Source: JAJPKK01 sp963787675 (GTDB taxonomy: Bacteria > Pseudomonadota > Alphaproteobacteria > Rhizobiales > Xanthobacteraceae). From it: a DNA stretch of 64,000 bases. The notes below the pieces were generated by a model, which saw only the letters and a program-made list of their open reading frames with translations, was not told the DNA's origin and did not search any database. Location of the stretch: NCBI GenBank assembly GCA_963787675.1, contig CAWBDV010000011.1, positions 451,083 to 515,082 of the forward strand, read 5' to 3'. Both the position numbers and the translations under genes were made by a program. Position 1 is the first letter of the stretch, and each line of letters begins with the position of its first letter. Shown here piece by piece: positions 1-10,570 of the stretch.

Positions 1-1
1 G

Positions 2-58
2 TTCCTGCTGCGCGCCTCGCTGATCGAGAGCCTGCGCGAGGCCGAGCAGATCATGTGA
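2..58 (+). CDS. 3' end of an unidentified gene entering from the left edge
   Basis: An open frame runs in from the window edge and stops with TGA at 56-58. Only 18 residues are visible (ending REAEQIM), with an alternating charged/hydrophobic helix-like pattern. This is too short to identify a family. The stop lies just upstream of a perfect inverted repeat, consistent with a gene end. Confidence 0.35.
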   Translation, partial: FLLRASLIESLREAEQIM

Positions 59-88
59 TCTGCGTCGCTTGTTGTATCTTTGTCTTGT

Positions 89-161
89 CGTAGCCCGGAT
101 TGAGCGCAGCGAAATCCGGGGGCATCATTCCCGGATTTCGCTGCGCTCAATCCGGGCTACG
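89..161. repeat. Perfect 32-bp inverted repeat (REP-like palindrome)
   Basis: The arms 89-120 and 130-161 are exact reverse complements around a 9-nt loop (121-129). The core begins CGTAGCCCGGATTGAGCGC. Palindromes of this type are dispersed in intergenic regions of Bradyrhizobium-like genomes. It sits between two converging gene ends (58 and 185) and could act as a bidirectional terminator or mRNA stabiliser, although neither side has a T-tract. Confidence 0.8.
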
Positions 162-184
162 AGGTTCGCGGTCGCCCTACGGCG

Positions 185-943
185 TTACGCCGCGATGACC
201 TCTTCGGCGCGCACGCTGCGGCAATCCATCTCGAACTCGAGGTCCTTCACCGGCGGGCGGGCGAAATGCCAGTTGATGCCGGCGTGGGCGGCGCCGCGCC
301 GCACGATCTCGTCGGCCAGCAACGGATGGACGTCGCGGATGGTGTAGAGCTGGCTCGCGGTGGTGTCGCGCCAGCCGGCCCCGAACAGCTTGAGCCGCTG
401 GGTGAGTTCGTCCATCACGAAATGCGCTTTCTCGCGTAGCGCGTCGGCACTCGTCTCGCCGAAACGCACGATGCGGTCGCGGTAGCTCGCGTCGGTCGCG
501 CGCGCTTCGGCGCTGCCGGAAATGACGAAGCTCGGGGCGCCGCCAGCGGCCGCCGGCACCGTGAACGAGAAGGCATGAACGCCGGGCGCCGGCGGCGGAT
601 CGAGCTCCGGACAGACATTGCTGCGCGCGACCGGGTTCACCTTGCCGTCGTAGATGCCCCATTTGCCGAGCGTGACGACGTAGGTCTCATTGAAGGCGCG
701 AAAGCCCTCTTCGGTGAACTGGCCGGGCGAGCGCAGTTCGCAAGCGCAGAACGCCGTGAGCGGCCGGCCTGCCGCCTTGATCACCGCTTCGATGCGCGCG
801 AAGCCGTCGACGAGCGGCACCGGCGCACGGAAACGATAGCGCTTGATCTCGAAACCCGCCGCCGCGGCGACGCCTCCCGAGAACATGAATCCGCCCGGAA
901 TAAAGCGATATCCGCCCGGTTGAAATTCAGCGACCGTCGCCAT
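185..943 (-). CDS. CnbZ-like / RidA-like family protein (possible 2-aminomuconate-type deaminase)
   Basis: 252 aa, no signal peptide. The N-terminus contains FQPGGYRFIPGG followed by a GGVAAAAGFEI block. This resembles, from memory, proteins named 2-amino-5-chloromuconate deaminase CnbZ; I could not check it, so the name is tentative. It is last in a minus-strand trio with a dienelactone hydrolase and an ACMSD-like amidohydrolase, the enzyme types needed to process ring-cleavage products of aromatic or aminoaromatic compounds. That context supports a deaminase or hydrolase role on a muconate-like acid. The start at 943 (MATVAEF) has a GGGAGG-type ribosome site upstream. Confidence 0.55.
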   Translation of the reverse strand: MATVAEFQPGGYRFIPGGFMFSGGVAAAAGFEIKRYRFRAPVPLVDGFARIEAVIKAAGRPLTAFCACELRSPGQFTEEGFRAFNETYVVTLGKWGIYDGKVNPVARSNVCPELDPPPAPGVHAFSFTVPAAAGGAPSFVISGSAEARATDASYRDRIVRFGETSADALREKAHFVMDELTQRLKLFGAGWRDTTASQLYTIRDVHPLLADEIVRRGAAHAGINWHFARPPVKDLEFEMDCRSVRAEEVIAA

Positions 944-1013
944 GGTGCCTCCCTCTGGTTATGCCAGCCAATGTAATCACAAGCGCCGCCATCGCGCGAA
1001 GTCCGTGCGCGCA

Positions 1014-1715
1014 TTACCCGCCGAGGTGCTGGCGGAAGAACGCGACAGTGAGATCGAGCGCGCGGTCGGCTTCGGGTTTGCTGTAGGTCTTGCCACCTTT
1101 GCGGGCGAAGGCATGGTCGGCGCCGGGATATTTGTGAATGGTCACGAGCGGATTGGGCGACAGCCGGCGCTCCAGCATATCGTTCACTTCCGCCTGCACC
1201 CACCGATCCTTCATCGCCATGTGCAACACGAACGGGCGGTGCAAATTCTTGGCTTCCCGGATGTTGTGCTCGATGTAGGTGCCGTAATACGCGACGGCGC
1301 AATCGATGTCGGTGCGGCAGCACATCAGGTAGCAAAGCTTGCCGCCGAGACAGTAGCCGACGGCGCCGACCTTGCCGTTGCACTCGGGCCGCGCCGCGAG
1401 GTAATGCCAGGTGTCCTCCATGTCGCGGACGCCGAGGTCGTAGTCGAACTCGTAGTAGAGATCGAACGCCTTCTGCACGTTGGCCGGATCGCCGTCGGAG
1501 AGTTCGACGCCCGGCTCCTGGCGCCAGAACAGATCCGGCACGAGGCACACGAATCCCGCCTCGGCGAATTCATGCGCGTGATGGCGCATGGTGTCGTTGA
1601 CGCCCCAGATCTCCATGATGGCGATGATGGCGCCGGCCGGCGTACGATCCGGGATCGCGAGATAGGCTCCCATCTCGCCGTCACGGAGCTTCACCTTGAT
1701 GTTCTGCGTCTTCAT
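1014..1715 (-). CDS. Dienelactone hydrolase family protein (carboxymethylenebutenolidase)
   Basis: 233 aa, cytoplasmic, the usual length for the family. The alpha/beta-hydrolase catalytic set is visible at nearly canonical positions: Glu36 (MEIWG), the nucleophile Cys122 in GYCLGG, Asp170 (MKDRW) and His201 (GADHAF). In the family these hydrolyse dienelactone to maleylacetate in the modified ortho-cleavage of (chloro)catechols. It lies 18 bp downstream of the amidohydrolase gene and 70 bp upstream of the CnbZ-like gene, so the three are probably one catabolic operon. The actual substrate is not shown by the sequence. Confidence 0.88.
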   Translation of the reverse strand: MKTQNIKVKLRDGEMGAYLAIPDRTPAGAIIAIMEIWGVNDTMRHHAHEFAEAGFVCLVPDLFWRQEPGVELSDGDPANVQKAFDLYYEFDYDLGVRDMEDTWHYLAARPECNGKVGAVGYCLGGKLCYLMCCRTDIDCAVAYYGTYIEHNIREAKNLHRPFVLHMAMKDRWVQAEVNDMLERRLSPNPLVTIHKYPGADHAFARKGGKTYSKPEADRALDLTVAFFRQHLGG

Positions 1716-1733
1716 GTCTGCCGTCTGTCGTCG

Positions 1734-2735
1734 TCAAATCTTGAGTAGCGCGCGGGCATTGCCGGCGAAGATGCGCTCGCGCTCCGCGTCGGGAATCTCG
1801 AGCGCCTGCACGGCCGCAATCGTCTTCCTGGTCAGTTCGCGGCCGCCGCGTGGATCGAACGGCGCGTCGCTGGCGAATACCAGCCGCCCAGCGCCGAAGA
1901 AATCGTAACCGCAACGTGTCGCCGATGCGGCGCCGTTGAGCGCGGTGTCGGCATAAAGCATATGGAAATAGTCGATCGGCGGCCGCTTCAGCCCGCGCGC
2001 CTCGGCAACCGGATTGCGGTCCACGGTGCCGTCGAAAATCTGGCGGAAGCCAAGCTCGATGCGGCCGGCGAAATACGGAATCATTCCGCCCAGGTGATGG
2101 GTGATGATTTTCAGGCGCGGCAGCTCATCGAACAACCCGGAATAGATGAGCCGGGTCATGGCAGCCGAAGTTTCGTAGGGCCAACCGAACGAGAACCAGA
2201 CTTCGTCCTCCGATTCCTTCTCGCTGGCGTAGTCGGCAAACTGCGGCCCGCGCATGGGATGCACCCACACCGGCAGATCATGCTCGGCCATGCAGCGAAA
2301 CACCGGGCGGAATTTCTTCGCGCTCAGCGGCTCGCCGGCGACATGGGTGAAGATCTGAACGCCGCGCGCGCCGAGATCGAGGATGGCCCGATCAGCCTCC
2401 TCGACAGCGGCATCGGGGTTGTTCATCGGCAGCGACGCGATGAAAGTCGGGAACCGGTCGGGATAACGCCCGCACAATGCGGCAAGATCGTCGTTGGCAC
2501 GCCGGGCGATCATCGGCGAGCGGTCCGGCGGCGCGATCAACTCGATCGGCGGGTTGGCGAGCGACAGCACCTGCTGCAGCCCGTCGAATTCGTCGAGCAT
2601 GCGCAGGCGGGCGTCGATGTCCCATAGCTCCTTGAGCTTCGGAAACGACTTCAGCACGATATGGCCGGGAATGTGAGTGGCCAGCCGGTCAAGATGCGAC
2701 CGAGGCATGAAATGATTGAAAATATCGATCATCAT
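1734..2735 (-). CDS. Amidohydrolase family protein, ACMSD-like (TIM-barrel decarboxylase/hydrolase)
   Basis: 333 aa metal-dependent hydrolase of the amidohydrolase_2/ACMSD group. The N-terminal metal-site motif is altered from the usual H-x-H to N-H-F (IFNHFMP). A conserved His occurs in ITHHLGG and the C-terminal Asp in FASDAPFDPRGG. Family members decarboxylate 2-amino-3-carboxymuconate semialdehyde, or hydrolyse or decarboxylate related aromatic intermediates. It is the first gene of the catabolic trio. The first residue of the HxH pair being Asn is worth noting, although several ACMSD relatives deviate here. Confidence 0.8.
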   Translation of the reverse strand: MMIDIFNHFMPRSHLDRLATHIPGHIVLKSFPKLKELWDIDARLRMLDEFDGLQQVLSLANPPIELIAPPDRSPMIARRANDDLAALCGRYPDRFPTFIASLPMNNPDAAVEEADRAILDLGARGVQIFTHVAGEPLSAKKFRPVFRCMAEHDLPVWVHPMRGPQFADYASEKESEDEVWFSFGWPYETSAAMTRLIYSGLFDELPRLKIITHHLGGMIPYFAGRIELGFRQIFDGTVDRNPVAEARGLKRPPIDYFHMLYADTALNGAASATRCGYDFFGAGRLVFASDAPFDPRGGRELTRKTIAAVQALEIPDAERERIFAGNARALLKI

Positions 2736-2854
2736 GGCGAGCAGCGGTGTCAGGAAAAATGGTGATCGGACGAAGCGCGGCGCACCCTATTCGGCTTGTC
2801 GGCACGCGGGCAAGAGCCTCTTGCGCATGGCCGACGCCGCACCGGCGAGCCCGT

Positions 2855-3367
2855 TCAGCTTTGCCCACCGTGCGCGGCCTGCTCCTGCCAGAAATCGGCC
2901 TGCAGCACCGCCGCTTCGTCCTCGAGCAGCGGACCGATGACCTCGACGGAACGCTGGCCGGCGCCGAAGACGACCCGGCACGGCAAGTCGAGCGTCGGAT
3001 TCTCCGCGTGTGCGCCGGTCATGTCTTTGAGGTTCTTCTCGCTCTGGCCATAGACGACGCGACCAATTCCGGCCCAGTAGAGCGCGCCCGCGCACATGGC
3101 GCAGGGTTCCGCCGACGTATAAAGCGTGCAGTTCGCGAGGTATTCGGCGCCGCAGGTGCGCGAGGCGCGGCTCGCAAGAAGCCGCTCGGCATGCGCCGTC
3201 ATGTCCCGACCCTCCGCGGTGAACCCGTTGCCCTGCTCCATCAGCACGGCGCCGTCCGGGCCGACGAGGATCGCGCCGAACGGATGATCACCGCCTTCGC
3301 GCGCGCGCCTGGCCACGTCAAAGGCACGGCGCAGAAATCCTTCGTGAGCACGCATGTCAACTGCCAT
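2855..3367 (-). CDS. Nucleoside/guanine deaminase family protein (CDA-fold zinc enzyme)
   Basis: 170 aa. It carries the zinc and proton-shuttle signature H59-A60-E61 (TAHAER) and the second half P88-C-x-x-C92 (EPCAMCAG), so all three zinc ligands and the catalytic Glu are present. HPFGAILVG near residue 28 matches guanine deaminase/CMP deaminase relatives better than TadA. The start at 3367 follows GGGAGAA at a normal distance; a longer upstream extension of the frame is rejected because it has no coherent sequence. Predicted reaction: hydrolytic deamination of a purine or pyrimidine base. Substrate undetermined. Confidence 0.85.
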   Translation of the reverse strand: MAVDMRAHEGFLRRAFDVARRAREGGDHPFGAILVGPDGAVLMEQGNGFTAEGRDMTAHAERLLASRASRTCGAEYLANCTLYTSAEPCAMCAGALYWAGIGRVVYGQSEKNLKDMTGAHAENPTLDLPCRVVFGAGQRSVEVIGPLLEDEAAVLQADFWQEQAAHGGQS

Positions 3368-3499
3368 CGGCCTGTTTCTCCCTTCGCCTGCGCGCAGGCA
3401 TAAGGCCTGACCCGGTTGCGCGCCAGCGGATGTTTTGGCACTCAATGAACAAAACTTCGGCGTGCGCCCGGCTCTCTGCCGCAAGGCGCGGAGATCACA

Positions 3500-4984
3500 T
3501 TGGACAAGCTTGCTCTCGGCACGTTTGGCGCGCTCGCCGCCGCGAAGATCGCTCTCCTCGTCGTGTACGGGCCGGTCTTCACGCCGGATTCCGCGGCCTA
3601 TGTCGCGATGGCCGAGACCATGAGGTCGAGCAGCGGGTGGCTCCATCACATCGATCTCAACTCGACGTTTGCGCCGGCGTTCGCCTTCCGCATCATCGGT
3701 TATCCGGCGGTGATTGCCGCCGCCATGATGATTGCGGGGACCGCGTGGCCGTATGTTTTGGTGCTGGTCCAGTCGACGATCTCGCTCGGCGCAGCCGCAG
3801 CGACATTGCAGCTGGGCCGCGAGCTTGGCCTCGATCGCCGCCTTGCGCTCTTCGCCGCGGTCGCCGGCGCGACCTCGATGCAGCTTACACTCGATCAATG
3901 CATCCTGACCGACAGCCTCAATGCGAGCTTCGTCATTCTGGCCACCGTCATGATCGTTCGAGGTGTCCGCGCCGGTCGCCCGCTCGGCTTCGCCCCTGCC
4001 CTTGCAGCCGGCATCCTGATTGTCCTTGCGTTCTTGTTGCGCGAGGTCATGCAAGTTCTGGTCGTATTGTTCGTGCCGCTGCTGGCGGTGCGCGTCGTAA
4101 CCGCCACGGGCGCGCGGGTGCGCACATGCGCCGCCGCGGTGCTCGCGGCGCTGCCTCTATTGGTCACGGTCGAGGCTTACAAGCAATGGAACGTCTATCG
4201 CACCGGCGAACGTTTCGTCACCACCGGAGGGCAGACCACGCTCCTCGAGGGCCTGGTGAGTGCGTTGGAGCGTAATCCCGGCCTGTTCGATGCCGACACG
4301 CCGCTCGACCGCGCATTGCGAAGCCACATCCGCTACCGCACGTTGGCGGAGATCGTCGCAGTGAACGAGACCATGTTCCATGAAGGGTTCAAGGCGACCG
4401 ACATCGCGCGGCTCGTGACCGCGCGCTATATGGCGGCCTGGCGCGAGCGCCCACTGGCCATGCTGTCGCAGTTGCGGTCCAACTTCAGCGAGAACCAGGC
4501 AAAGCTTGCGGTGCGCCCGGTCACCGCGGCGTGCGAGATCATCGAATGGGGACATAGCGAACCGCAATGCCCCGATTACCGCGACACTTATCAGAAGCTC
4601 GCGCGGGCGCCGGGCTCGATGACGCCAGCCGATATCGCTATCTTTGTCGCGGTGACTGTTCAGAACACGGCGTCGATCATCCTGTTCGCCGCATTCCTGA
4701 TCGGCGTGCCGGTGCTCGTGGTGACGCGCCTCGGCGCCGCCTGGTTACGGCGCAAACGGCCGCCGGATTTTGCCGAGTTGCTGTTAGTCGGAGCCTTGTG
4801 GGGGCTCTATTGCGGATGGGATATGGCGTATTCGCTGATCCATTTCGAAAACCGCTACCTCGCACCCGTCATTCCGCTATCGGTCTTCGGCGGCCTGCTC
4901 GTGATCCAGGAATTGGCGCGGCTGCGGGGCGCGCGCGCCCAACCGCAGTTTGCCGCCGCGAAAGTGCCGCGCCATAAATCGTGA
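3500..4984 (+). CDS. Polytopic membrane protein, GT-C-like glycosyltransferase (putative)
   Basis: 494 aa with about ten hydrophobic segments and an early acidic loop (PDSAAY near residue 30) like the catalytic Asp loop of GT-C/ArnT-type transferases. The start is TTG at 3500 preceded by a weak GCGGAG. The 3' end overlaps the start region of the heptosyltransferase gene by about 35 bp, indicating translational coupling. The context suggests a transferase acting on a lipid-linked sugar or LPS core at the inner membrane; this is inference. No Pfam-level motif beyond the Asp loop is evident. Confidence 0.7.
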   Translation: MDKLALGTFGALAAAKIALLVVYGPVFTPDSAAYVAMAETMRSSSGWLHHIDLNSTFAPAFAFRIIGYPAVIAAAMMIAGTAWPYVLVLVQSTISLGAAAATLQLGRELGLDRRLALFAAVAGATSMQLTLDQCILTDSLNASFVILATVMIVRGVRAGRPLGFAPALAAGILIVLAFLLREVMQVLVVLFVPLLAVRVVTATGARVRTCAAAVLAALPLLVTVEAYKQWNVYRTGERFVTTGGQTTLLEGLVSALERNPGLFDADTPLDRALRSHIRYRTLAEIVAVNETMFHEGFKATDIARLVTARYMAAWRERPLAMLSQLRSNFSENQAKLAVRPVTAACEIIEWGHSEPQCPDYRDTYQKLARAPGSMTPADIAIFVAVTVQNTASIILFAAFLIGVPVLVVTRLGAAWLRRKRPPDFAELLLVGALWGLYCGWDMAYSLIHFENRYLAPVIPLSVFGGLLVIQELARLRGARAQPQFAAAKVPRHKS

Positions 4985-6035
4985 CGCCGAGAGCGCGACC
5001 GCTCGCGATACCGCATCGGCGAGCCCGATCCTCATCGTGCCGTACATGTGGATCGGCGATTTCGTCCGCTGCCACACCGTGGTGCGGCTGCTGCGCGCCC
5101 GCTTTCCCGATCGGCCGATCGATGTGCTGACCACGCGGATGGTCTCGCCGCTCCTCGACTACATGCCGGGGGTGCGCAAAGGCATCGTGTTCGACCTGCC
5201 GCGCAAGCGCCTCGCCATGTCCGCGCATCGGGTGCTCGCGAAGCTGTTGCGTGCCGAGCACTACGGCGACGCCCTGATCATGCCGCGCACGTGGAAATCG
5301 GCGCTGGCGCCATGGCTCGCCGGCATTCCGCGCCGCATCGGATTCGTCGGCGAAATGCGCTTCGGGCTCATCAATGACTTGCGTCCCGGCGAAAAGGCGT
5401 TGCCGCGCATGGTGGATCGCTGTGCGGCGCTAGCACTGCCCAAGGGTGCGCCGCTGCCGGAACTGCCGCTGCCGCAACTCGTCGTTCCCCCCGACGCGCT
5501 GCCGCCGTGGCGCGGCCGAATAAATCTCGCGGCCGACGGGCGACCCATCGCGGTGCTCGCGCCCGGCGCCGTCGGTCCATCGAAACGATGGGGCGGCTTC
5601 CGTGACCTTGCGGAACAGTTGGTGGCACGCGGCTTCTCGATCTGGGTCGTCGGCGGCCCCAATGAGAAAGCCCTCGCTGGCGAGATCGTCGCTGACAACG
5701 TGCATATGCGCGACCTCACCGGCGCGGACCTGCGCAATGCGATCCTCGCGATGGCCGCAGCCGACGTTGCGGTCTCAAACAATTCCGGCCTCCTCCACGT
5801 GGCGGCCGCGATAGGGACTCCGTCGATCGGCATTTTCGGGCCGACCAGTCCATGGCATTGGGCGCCGCTCAATCCCCTGGCCGCGGTCATCGAGACCGCG
5901 ACCGCGCTGCCGTGCCGCCCGTGCCACAAGCCGACCTGCCGGCTCGGCCATCATCGCTGCATGCGTGACATTTCCGCCGACGCGGTCGCGGCCGCGGTGT
6001 TTGCCGCGTGCCCGCCGCGTCCGGCCTCCGCGTAA
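4950..6035 (+). CDS. waaF: Lipopolysaccharide heptosyltransferase II-type (GT9)
   Basis: 361 aa. The N-terminal IVPYMWIGDF matches the acceptor-side loop of GT9 enzymes. APGAVGPSKRW, NNSGLLHVAA and GIFGPTSPWHW are the ADP-heptose-binding elements. The Cys-rich tail (CRPCHKPTC, GHHRCMRDI) is typical of WaaF. It transfers heptose to the LPS inner core at the cytoplasmic face of the inner membrane. The start is uncertain: TTG at 4950 overlaps the upstream membrane-protein gene, and no ATG occurs before the core domain. It forms a two-gene unit with that membrane protein. Confidence 0.88.
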   Translation: MPPRKCRAINRDAESATARDTASASPILIVPYMWIGDFVRCHTVVRLLRARFPDRPIDVLTTRMVSPLLDYMPGVRKGIVFDLPRKRLAMSAHRVLAKLLRAEHYGDALIMPRTWKSALAPWLAGIPRRIGFVGEMRFGLINDLRPGEKALPRMVDRCAALALPKGAPLPELPLPQLVVPPDALPPWRGRINLAADGRPIAVLAPGAVGPSKRWGGFRDLAEQLVARGFSIWVVGGPNEKALAGEIVADNVHMRDLTGADLRNAILAMAAADVAVSNNSGLLHVAAAIGTPSIGIFGPTSPWHWAPLNPLAAVIETATALPCRPCHKPTCRLGHHRCMRDISADAVAAAVFAACPPRPASA

Positions 6036-6069
6036 GCGAAAGACCCAAACTCGCGCCTCCGCGAGCTCG

Positions 6070-6086
6070 TTAACGCTTCATTTACC
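6070..6086. promoter_or_regulatory. CtrA-like half-site pair upstream of the TPR-sulfotransferase gene (weak)
   Basis: TTAA at 6070-6073 is followed after exactly 7 nt by TTTACC at 6081-6086. This is close to the CtrA consensus TTAA-N7-TTAAC but differs in the second half. It lies about 80 bp upstream of the GTG start at 6165. The match is suggestive only. Confidence 0.25.
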
Positions 6087-6164
6087 ATAAACTCATAGAG
6101 ACAAGTGCCGGGGCGATGCGAGAAGCGTGAGCAATCTTAGCGAGCGCTTGTTCAGGAGAGCGTC

Positions 6165-8123
6165 GTGGCCAATCCGCAGTCCGCATGGTCGAACGTCGAC
6201 CCCGCGAAGGCAGCCCCATCCGTCGATGCAGAACTCGTCCCCGCAATGTTTGCGCAGGCGCTAGCGTTTCACCGGGCAGGCCGGCTCGACGAGGCGGTCG
6301 AATTTTATAATCGCATCCTCGCGGTCGCGGACCTTCCTGCGGTTCATTCCAACCTCGGTGTTGCGCTGGCGAGCTTGGGCCGCTTCGCCGAAGCCGAGGC
6401 AGCGTATCGCCGTGCCATCGCGCTGGCGCCGGACTATGCCCAGGCCCACAACAACCTCGGCAATGCGCTCAAGGCGCTCGATCGCCTCGATGAAGCGGCG
6501 GCGGCATTTCGGCGCGCCATCGCCCTCCAAGCGAATTATCCGGAGGCCTACTCGAACCTCGGCGTTGCCCTGATGGGCCTTGGCCGGCTCGACGAGGCGG
6601 AGGCAGCCTACCGCCGCGCGATCGCGCTCAGGCCGGATCTCGCAAGCGCGCACAACAATCTCGGCAACGTGCTCAAAGAACAGGGCCGGCTCGAAGAGGG
6701 CGTTGCTGCCTGTCGGCAAGCCATCGCCCTCCAGCCGGACTACGCGGAAGCTTGCGCCAATCTCGGAAACATCTTCAAAGATATGGGCCGTCTCCACGAG
6801 GCCGAGCGAGCACTGCGCCAGGCGCTGGCGTTCCGCCCGGACCATGCGGAGACATTGTCCAATCTCGGCAATGTGCTCATGGATCAGGGTCGCGTTGTTG
6901 ACGCGGAGCAGATGTTGCGCCGCGCAACCACCCTCAAGCCGGGATTCGCCGGCGCGCACAATAATCTTGGGCTGGCGCTGAAGGAGCTGGGACGTTTCGA
7001 GGAGGCGCGACAGGCCACCGAAACCGCCATTCGACTGGAGCCGCGCAAGGCCTCCTATTACTGCAATCTCAGCGAAATCAAACGCTTTGCCGCGGACGAT
7101 CCGCATGTGGCGGCGATGAAGGCGCTCGCTGCGGACGAAGCCGCGCTTAGCGAAACGGACCGCATCGCGATCCATTTCGCCCTCGCCAAGTTCTACGAGC
7201 AGACCGGCGCGAAGCCCGATGCCTTCCGCGAAATGATTGCCGGCAATGCCCTTAAGCGGCGCCAGGTCGGCTACGACGAAGCGACGACGATGCAGCAAAT
7301 CGAGCACATCGAAGCGGTGTTCTCACCTGCGTTGATGGAGCGTCATCAAGGCGCCGGCCTCCGCGCGCGCACGCCGATCTTCATCGTCGGGATGCTGCGC
7401 TCGGGAACGACGCTCGTCGAGCAGATCCTCGCCAGCCATCCCGCCATCTTCGGCGCCGGCGAACTCAAGCTGTTAGACCGCTGCGTCGGCACTCTCGCTA
7501 AATCAACGCCATCCGGCAACAATTTTCCGGACAACATTTCGGCGCTGCCGATGGATTGGTTTCGCGATCTCGGCGAACTTTATCTCACTGAGCTCGTGGC
7601 GCTCGCACCGCACGCCCAGCGCATCACCGACAAGATGCCGTCCAATTTTCTATTCACGGGGCTCATTCATCTCGCCCTGCCCGACGCCGTCATCATCCAC
7701 ACCGTGCGCGATCCGGTCGACACTTGCGTGTCATGCTTCTCGCGTCTCTTCAGCGAAGGGCAGAAGCATACCTATGACCTGGGCGAGCTTGGCCGCTACT
7801 ACCGGCGCTACCAAGCCTTGATGGCCCATTGGCATCGCGTGTTGCCGTCGGGGCGCATCCTCGACGTTCGGTACGAGGACGTCGTCGCGGATGTGGAAGG
7901 GTCAGCACGACGCATCCTTGATCATTGCGGCCTGCCATGGGACGCACGCTGCCTTGACTTTCATCGCACCGAGCGGCCGGTGCGCACCGCAAGTGCGACC
8001 CAGGTGCGTCAGCCGATCTACCAAACCGCGGTCGGCCGCGGTGGTGGTTATGCCGAATTTCTCGGCCCGCTCATGGCGGCGCTCCAAGGCGGCCCCGTCG
8101 TGGCGAATGCGCAGACGCCGTAG
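6165..8123 (+). CDS. Tetratricopeptide-repeat sulfotransferase
   Basis: 652 aa. Residues about 25-300 form eight tandem TPRs with the pattern NLG..L...GR..EA...YRRAI.L.P, very regular and clearly internally duplicated. Residues about 400-640 form a sulfotransferase domain: FIVGMLRSGTTL is the 5'-phosphosulfate loop of PAPS-dependent enzymes, and VRDPVDTCVSCF matches the 3'-phosphate-binding region. It predicts sulfation of a protein, glycan or small molecule, with TPRs as the docking platform. GTG start at 6165 with AGGAG at 6154-6158. Such TPR-sulfotransferases are common in Bradyrhizobiaceae; the substrate is unknown. No signal peptide. Confidence 0.87.
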   Translation: MANPQSAWSNVDPAKAAPSVDAELVPAMFAQALAFHRAGRLDEAVEFYNRILAVADLPAVHSNLGVALASLGRFAEAEAAYRRAIALAPDYAQAHNNLGNALKALDRLDEAAAAFRRAIALQANYPEAYSNLGVALMGLGRLDEAEAAYRRAIALRPDLASAHNNLGNVLKEQGRLEEGVAACRQAIALQPDYAEACANLGNIFKDMGRLHEAERALRQALAFRPDHAETLSNLGNVLMDQGRVVDAEQMLRRATTLKPGFAGAHNNLGLALKELGRFEEARQATETAIRLEPRKASYYCNLSEIKRFAADDPHVAAMKALAADEAALSETDRIAIHFALAKFYEQTGAKPDAFREMIAGNALKRRQVGYDEATTMQQIEHIEAVFSPALMERHQGAGLRARTPIFIVGMLRSGTTLVEQILASHPAIFGAGELKLLDRCVGTLAKSTPSGNNFPDNISALPMDWFRDLGELYLTELVALAPHAQRITDKMPSNFLFTGLIHLALPDAVIIHTVRDPVDTCVSCFSRLFSEGQKHTYDLGELGRYYRRYQALMAHWHRVLPSGRILDVRYEDVVADVEGSARRILDHCGLPWDARCLDFHRTERPVRTASATQVRQPIYQTAVGRGGGYAEFLGPLMAALQGGPVVANAQTP

Positions 8124-8285
8124 CGCCTCTTTTTCTTGATAGATATCAAGGCGCCAGCCGGCTGACGCATTGCCCGTAATGGGCGTAATATCCGCCGAGA
8201 GCGATCGCTTCGTGGCATAAAATTTGAATATACGTTGTGTCTTTGCCCCTCCGGGGGAAATTCCTTTGCGTGGTTGGGAGTCAGA

Positions 8286-9382
<1,097 letters not shown>

Positions 9383-9386
<4 letters not shown>

Positions 9387-10570
9387 ACGTACATCCGGGT
9401 TTTTCGCGTGGTCCGGCGGCCGAGACATCGTGCGACCTCGAGATCCGCGGGATCGCCAAGAATTTCGGTGACGTAGCGGCGCTGCAATCGGTGTCGCTTG
9501 CGGCGCGCCCCGGCGAATTACTGGCGGTGACCGGCCCCTCGGGCGCCGGCAAGACCACGTTGTGCCGGATCATCGCGGGCCTCGAAACGCCGGACAAGGG
9601 CACCTGCCGGATCGCGGGTCGCGACGTCACCTTCGTCGCGCCCGGCCGGCGGCACATCGCCTACATGTTCGAATCCTATGCGCTCTATCCGCACATGACG
9701 GTGCGCGCGAACGTCATGTCGCCGCTGCTCGCGCCGAATGGACGCGGCGCCGGCGTCGCCGTGGTCGACGAGCTTCTGGCACTTCTCGAAATCCCACATC
9801 TCGCCGATCGCCTGCCCGCGCAGTTGTCCGGCGGCCAGAAACAGCGGGTGGCGCTTGCGCGCGTGCTCGTCCAGCACCCGACCGCGACGTTGCTCGACGA
9901 GCCGATCTCGCATCTCGACGCCAAGCTGCGCCATAAATTGCGGCGCGAGATCCGCCGCATCGTCACAGCCCGGCCATCGCCGACCATCTGGTGCACGCCC
10001 GATGCCATGGAGGCGCTATCGATCGGCGATCGCATCGCTGTCATCGAGCAGGGCCGCATCGAACAAGTGGCAACGCCCGATCAGATTTGGCGCCGGCCGG
10101 CGAGCTTGCGGGTGGCGCGCCTCGTCGGCGATCCGCCGATGAATCCGTTGCACGGGCACATCGAGGCCGACGGCCCTGCGCGCGCGACGTTCGTCAGCGG
10201 CCCGCTTCGCGTCGCCCTGTCGCCGAAACTCGCCGCTGCCGCCGCAAGTCTTCGCCAGGCTCCTGCCGTGCTCGGGGTACGCCCCGATCTCATAAGCATC
10301 GTTCCCGCCGGCGCTCCGGCCACGGCGGCCGTCGAGGTCTATTCCCACGAACCGTTCGGAAAATACGTGATCGTGACCGTCCGGCTTGGTGATGCGCTCA
10401 TCAAGGCGAAGATGCGCGAGGACATCGATGCGGCGATCGGCGCTGCCGCCGGCCTCGTGCTGCCCGCCGCGGGCTTCGCCCTCCTCGACGGGTCGAGCGG
10501 GACGCTCATCGAATCGGACGGCGACGGGACAGATGACGCGGATGCTCGATCATCCGCGGCGCCCGGCTAA
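9383..10570 (+). CDS. ABC importer ATP-binding subunit 2, with altered switch region
   Basis: 395 aa. Walker A GPSGAGKTT, signature LSGGQKQR, Walker B ATLLDEP and D-loop SHLDAK are intact. Two catalytic positions deviate: the Q-loop Gln is Glu (MFESYALYP), and the switch His of the usual THD is Pro (WCTPDAMEAL, codon CCC). Together with subunit 1 this suggests a heterodimeric ATPase with one full and one impaired site. The ATG at 9383 overlaps the previous stop. The C-terminal half carries the TOBE/regulatory fold of MalK-like ATPases. Confidence 0.85.

Noticed and set aside
3368..4054. N-terminal extension of the nucleoside deaminase
   Set aside because: The in-frame extension lies antisense to the GT-C-like gene, is low-complexity, and a good ribosome site marks the start at 3367.
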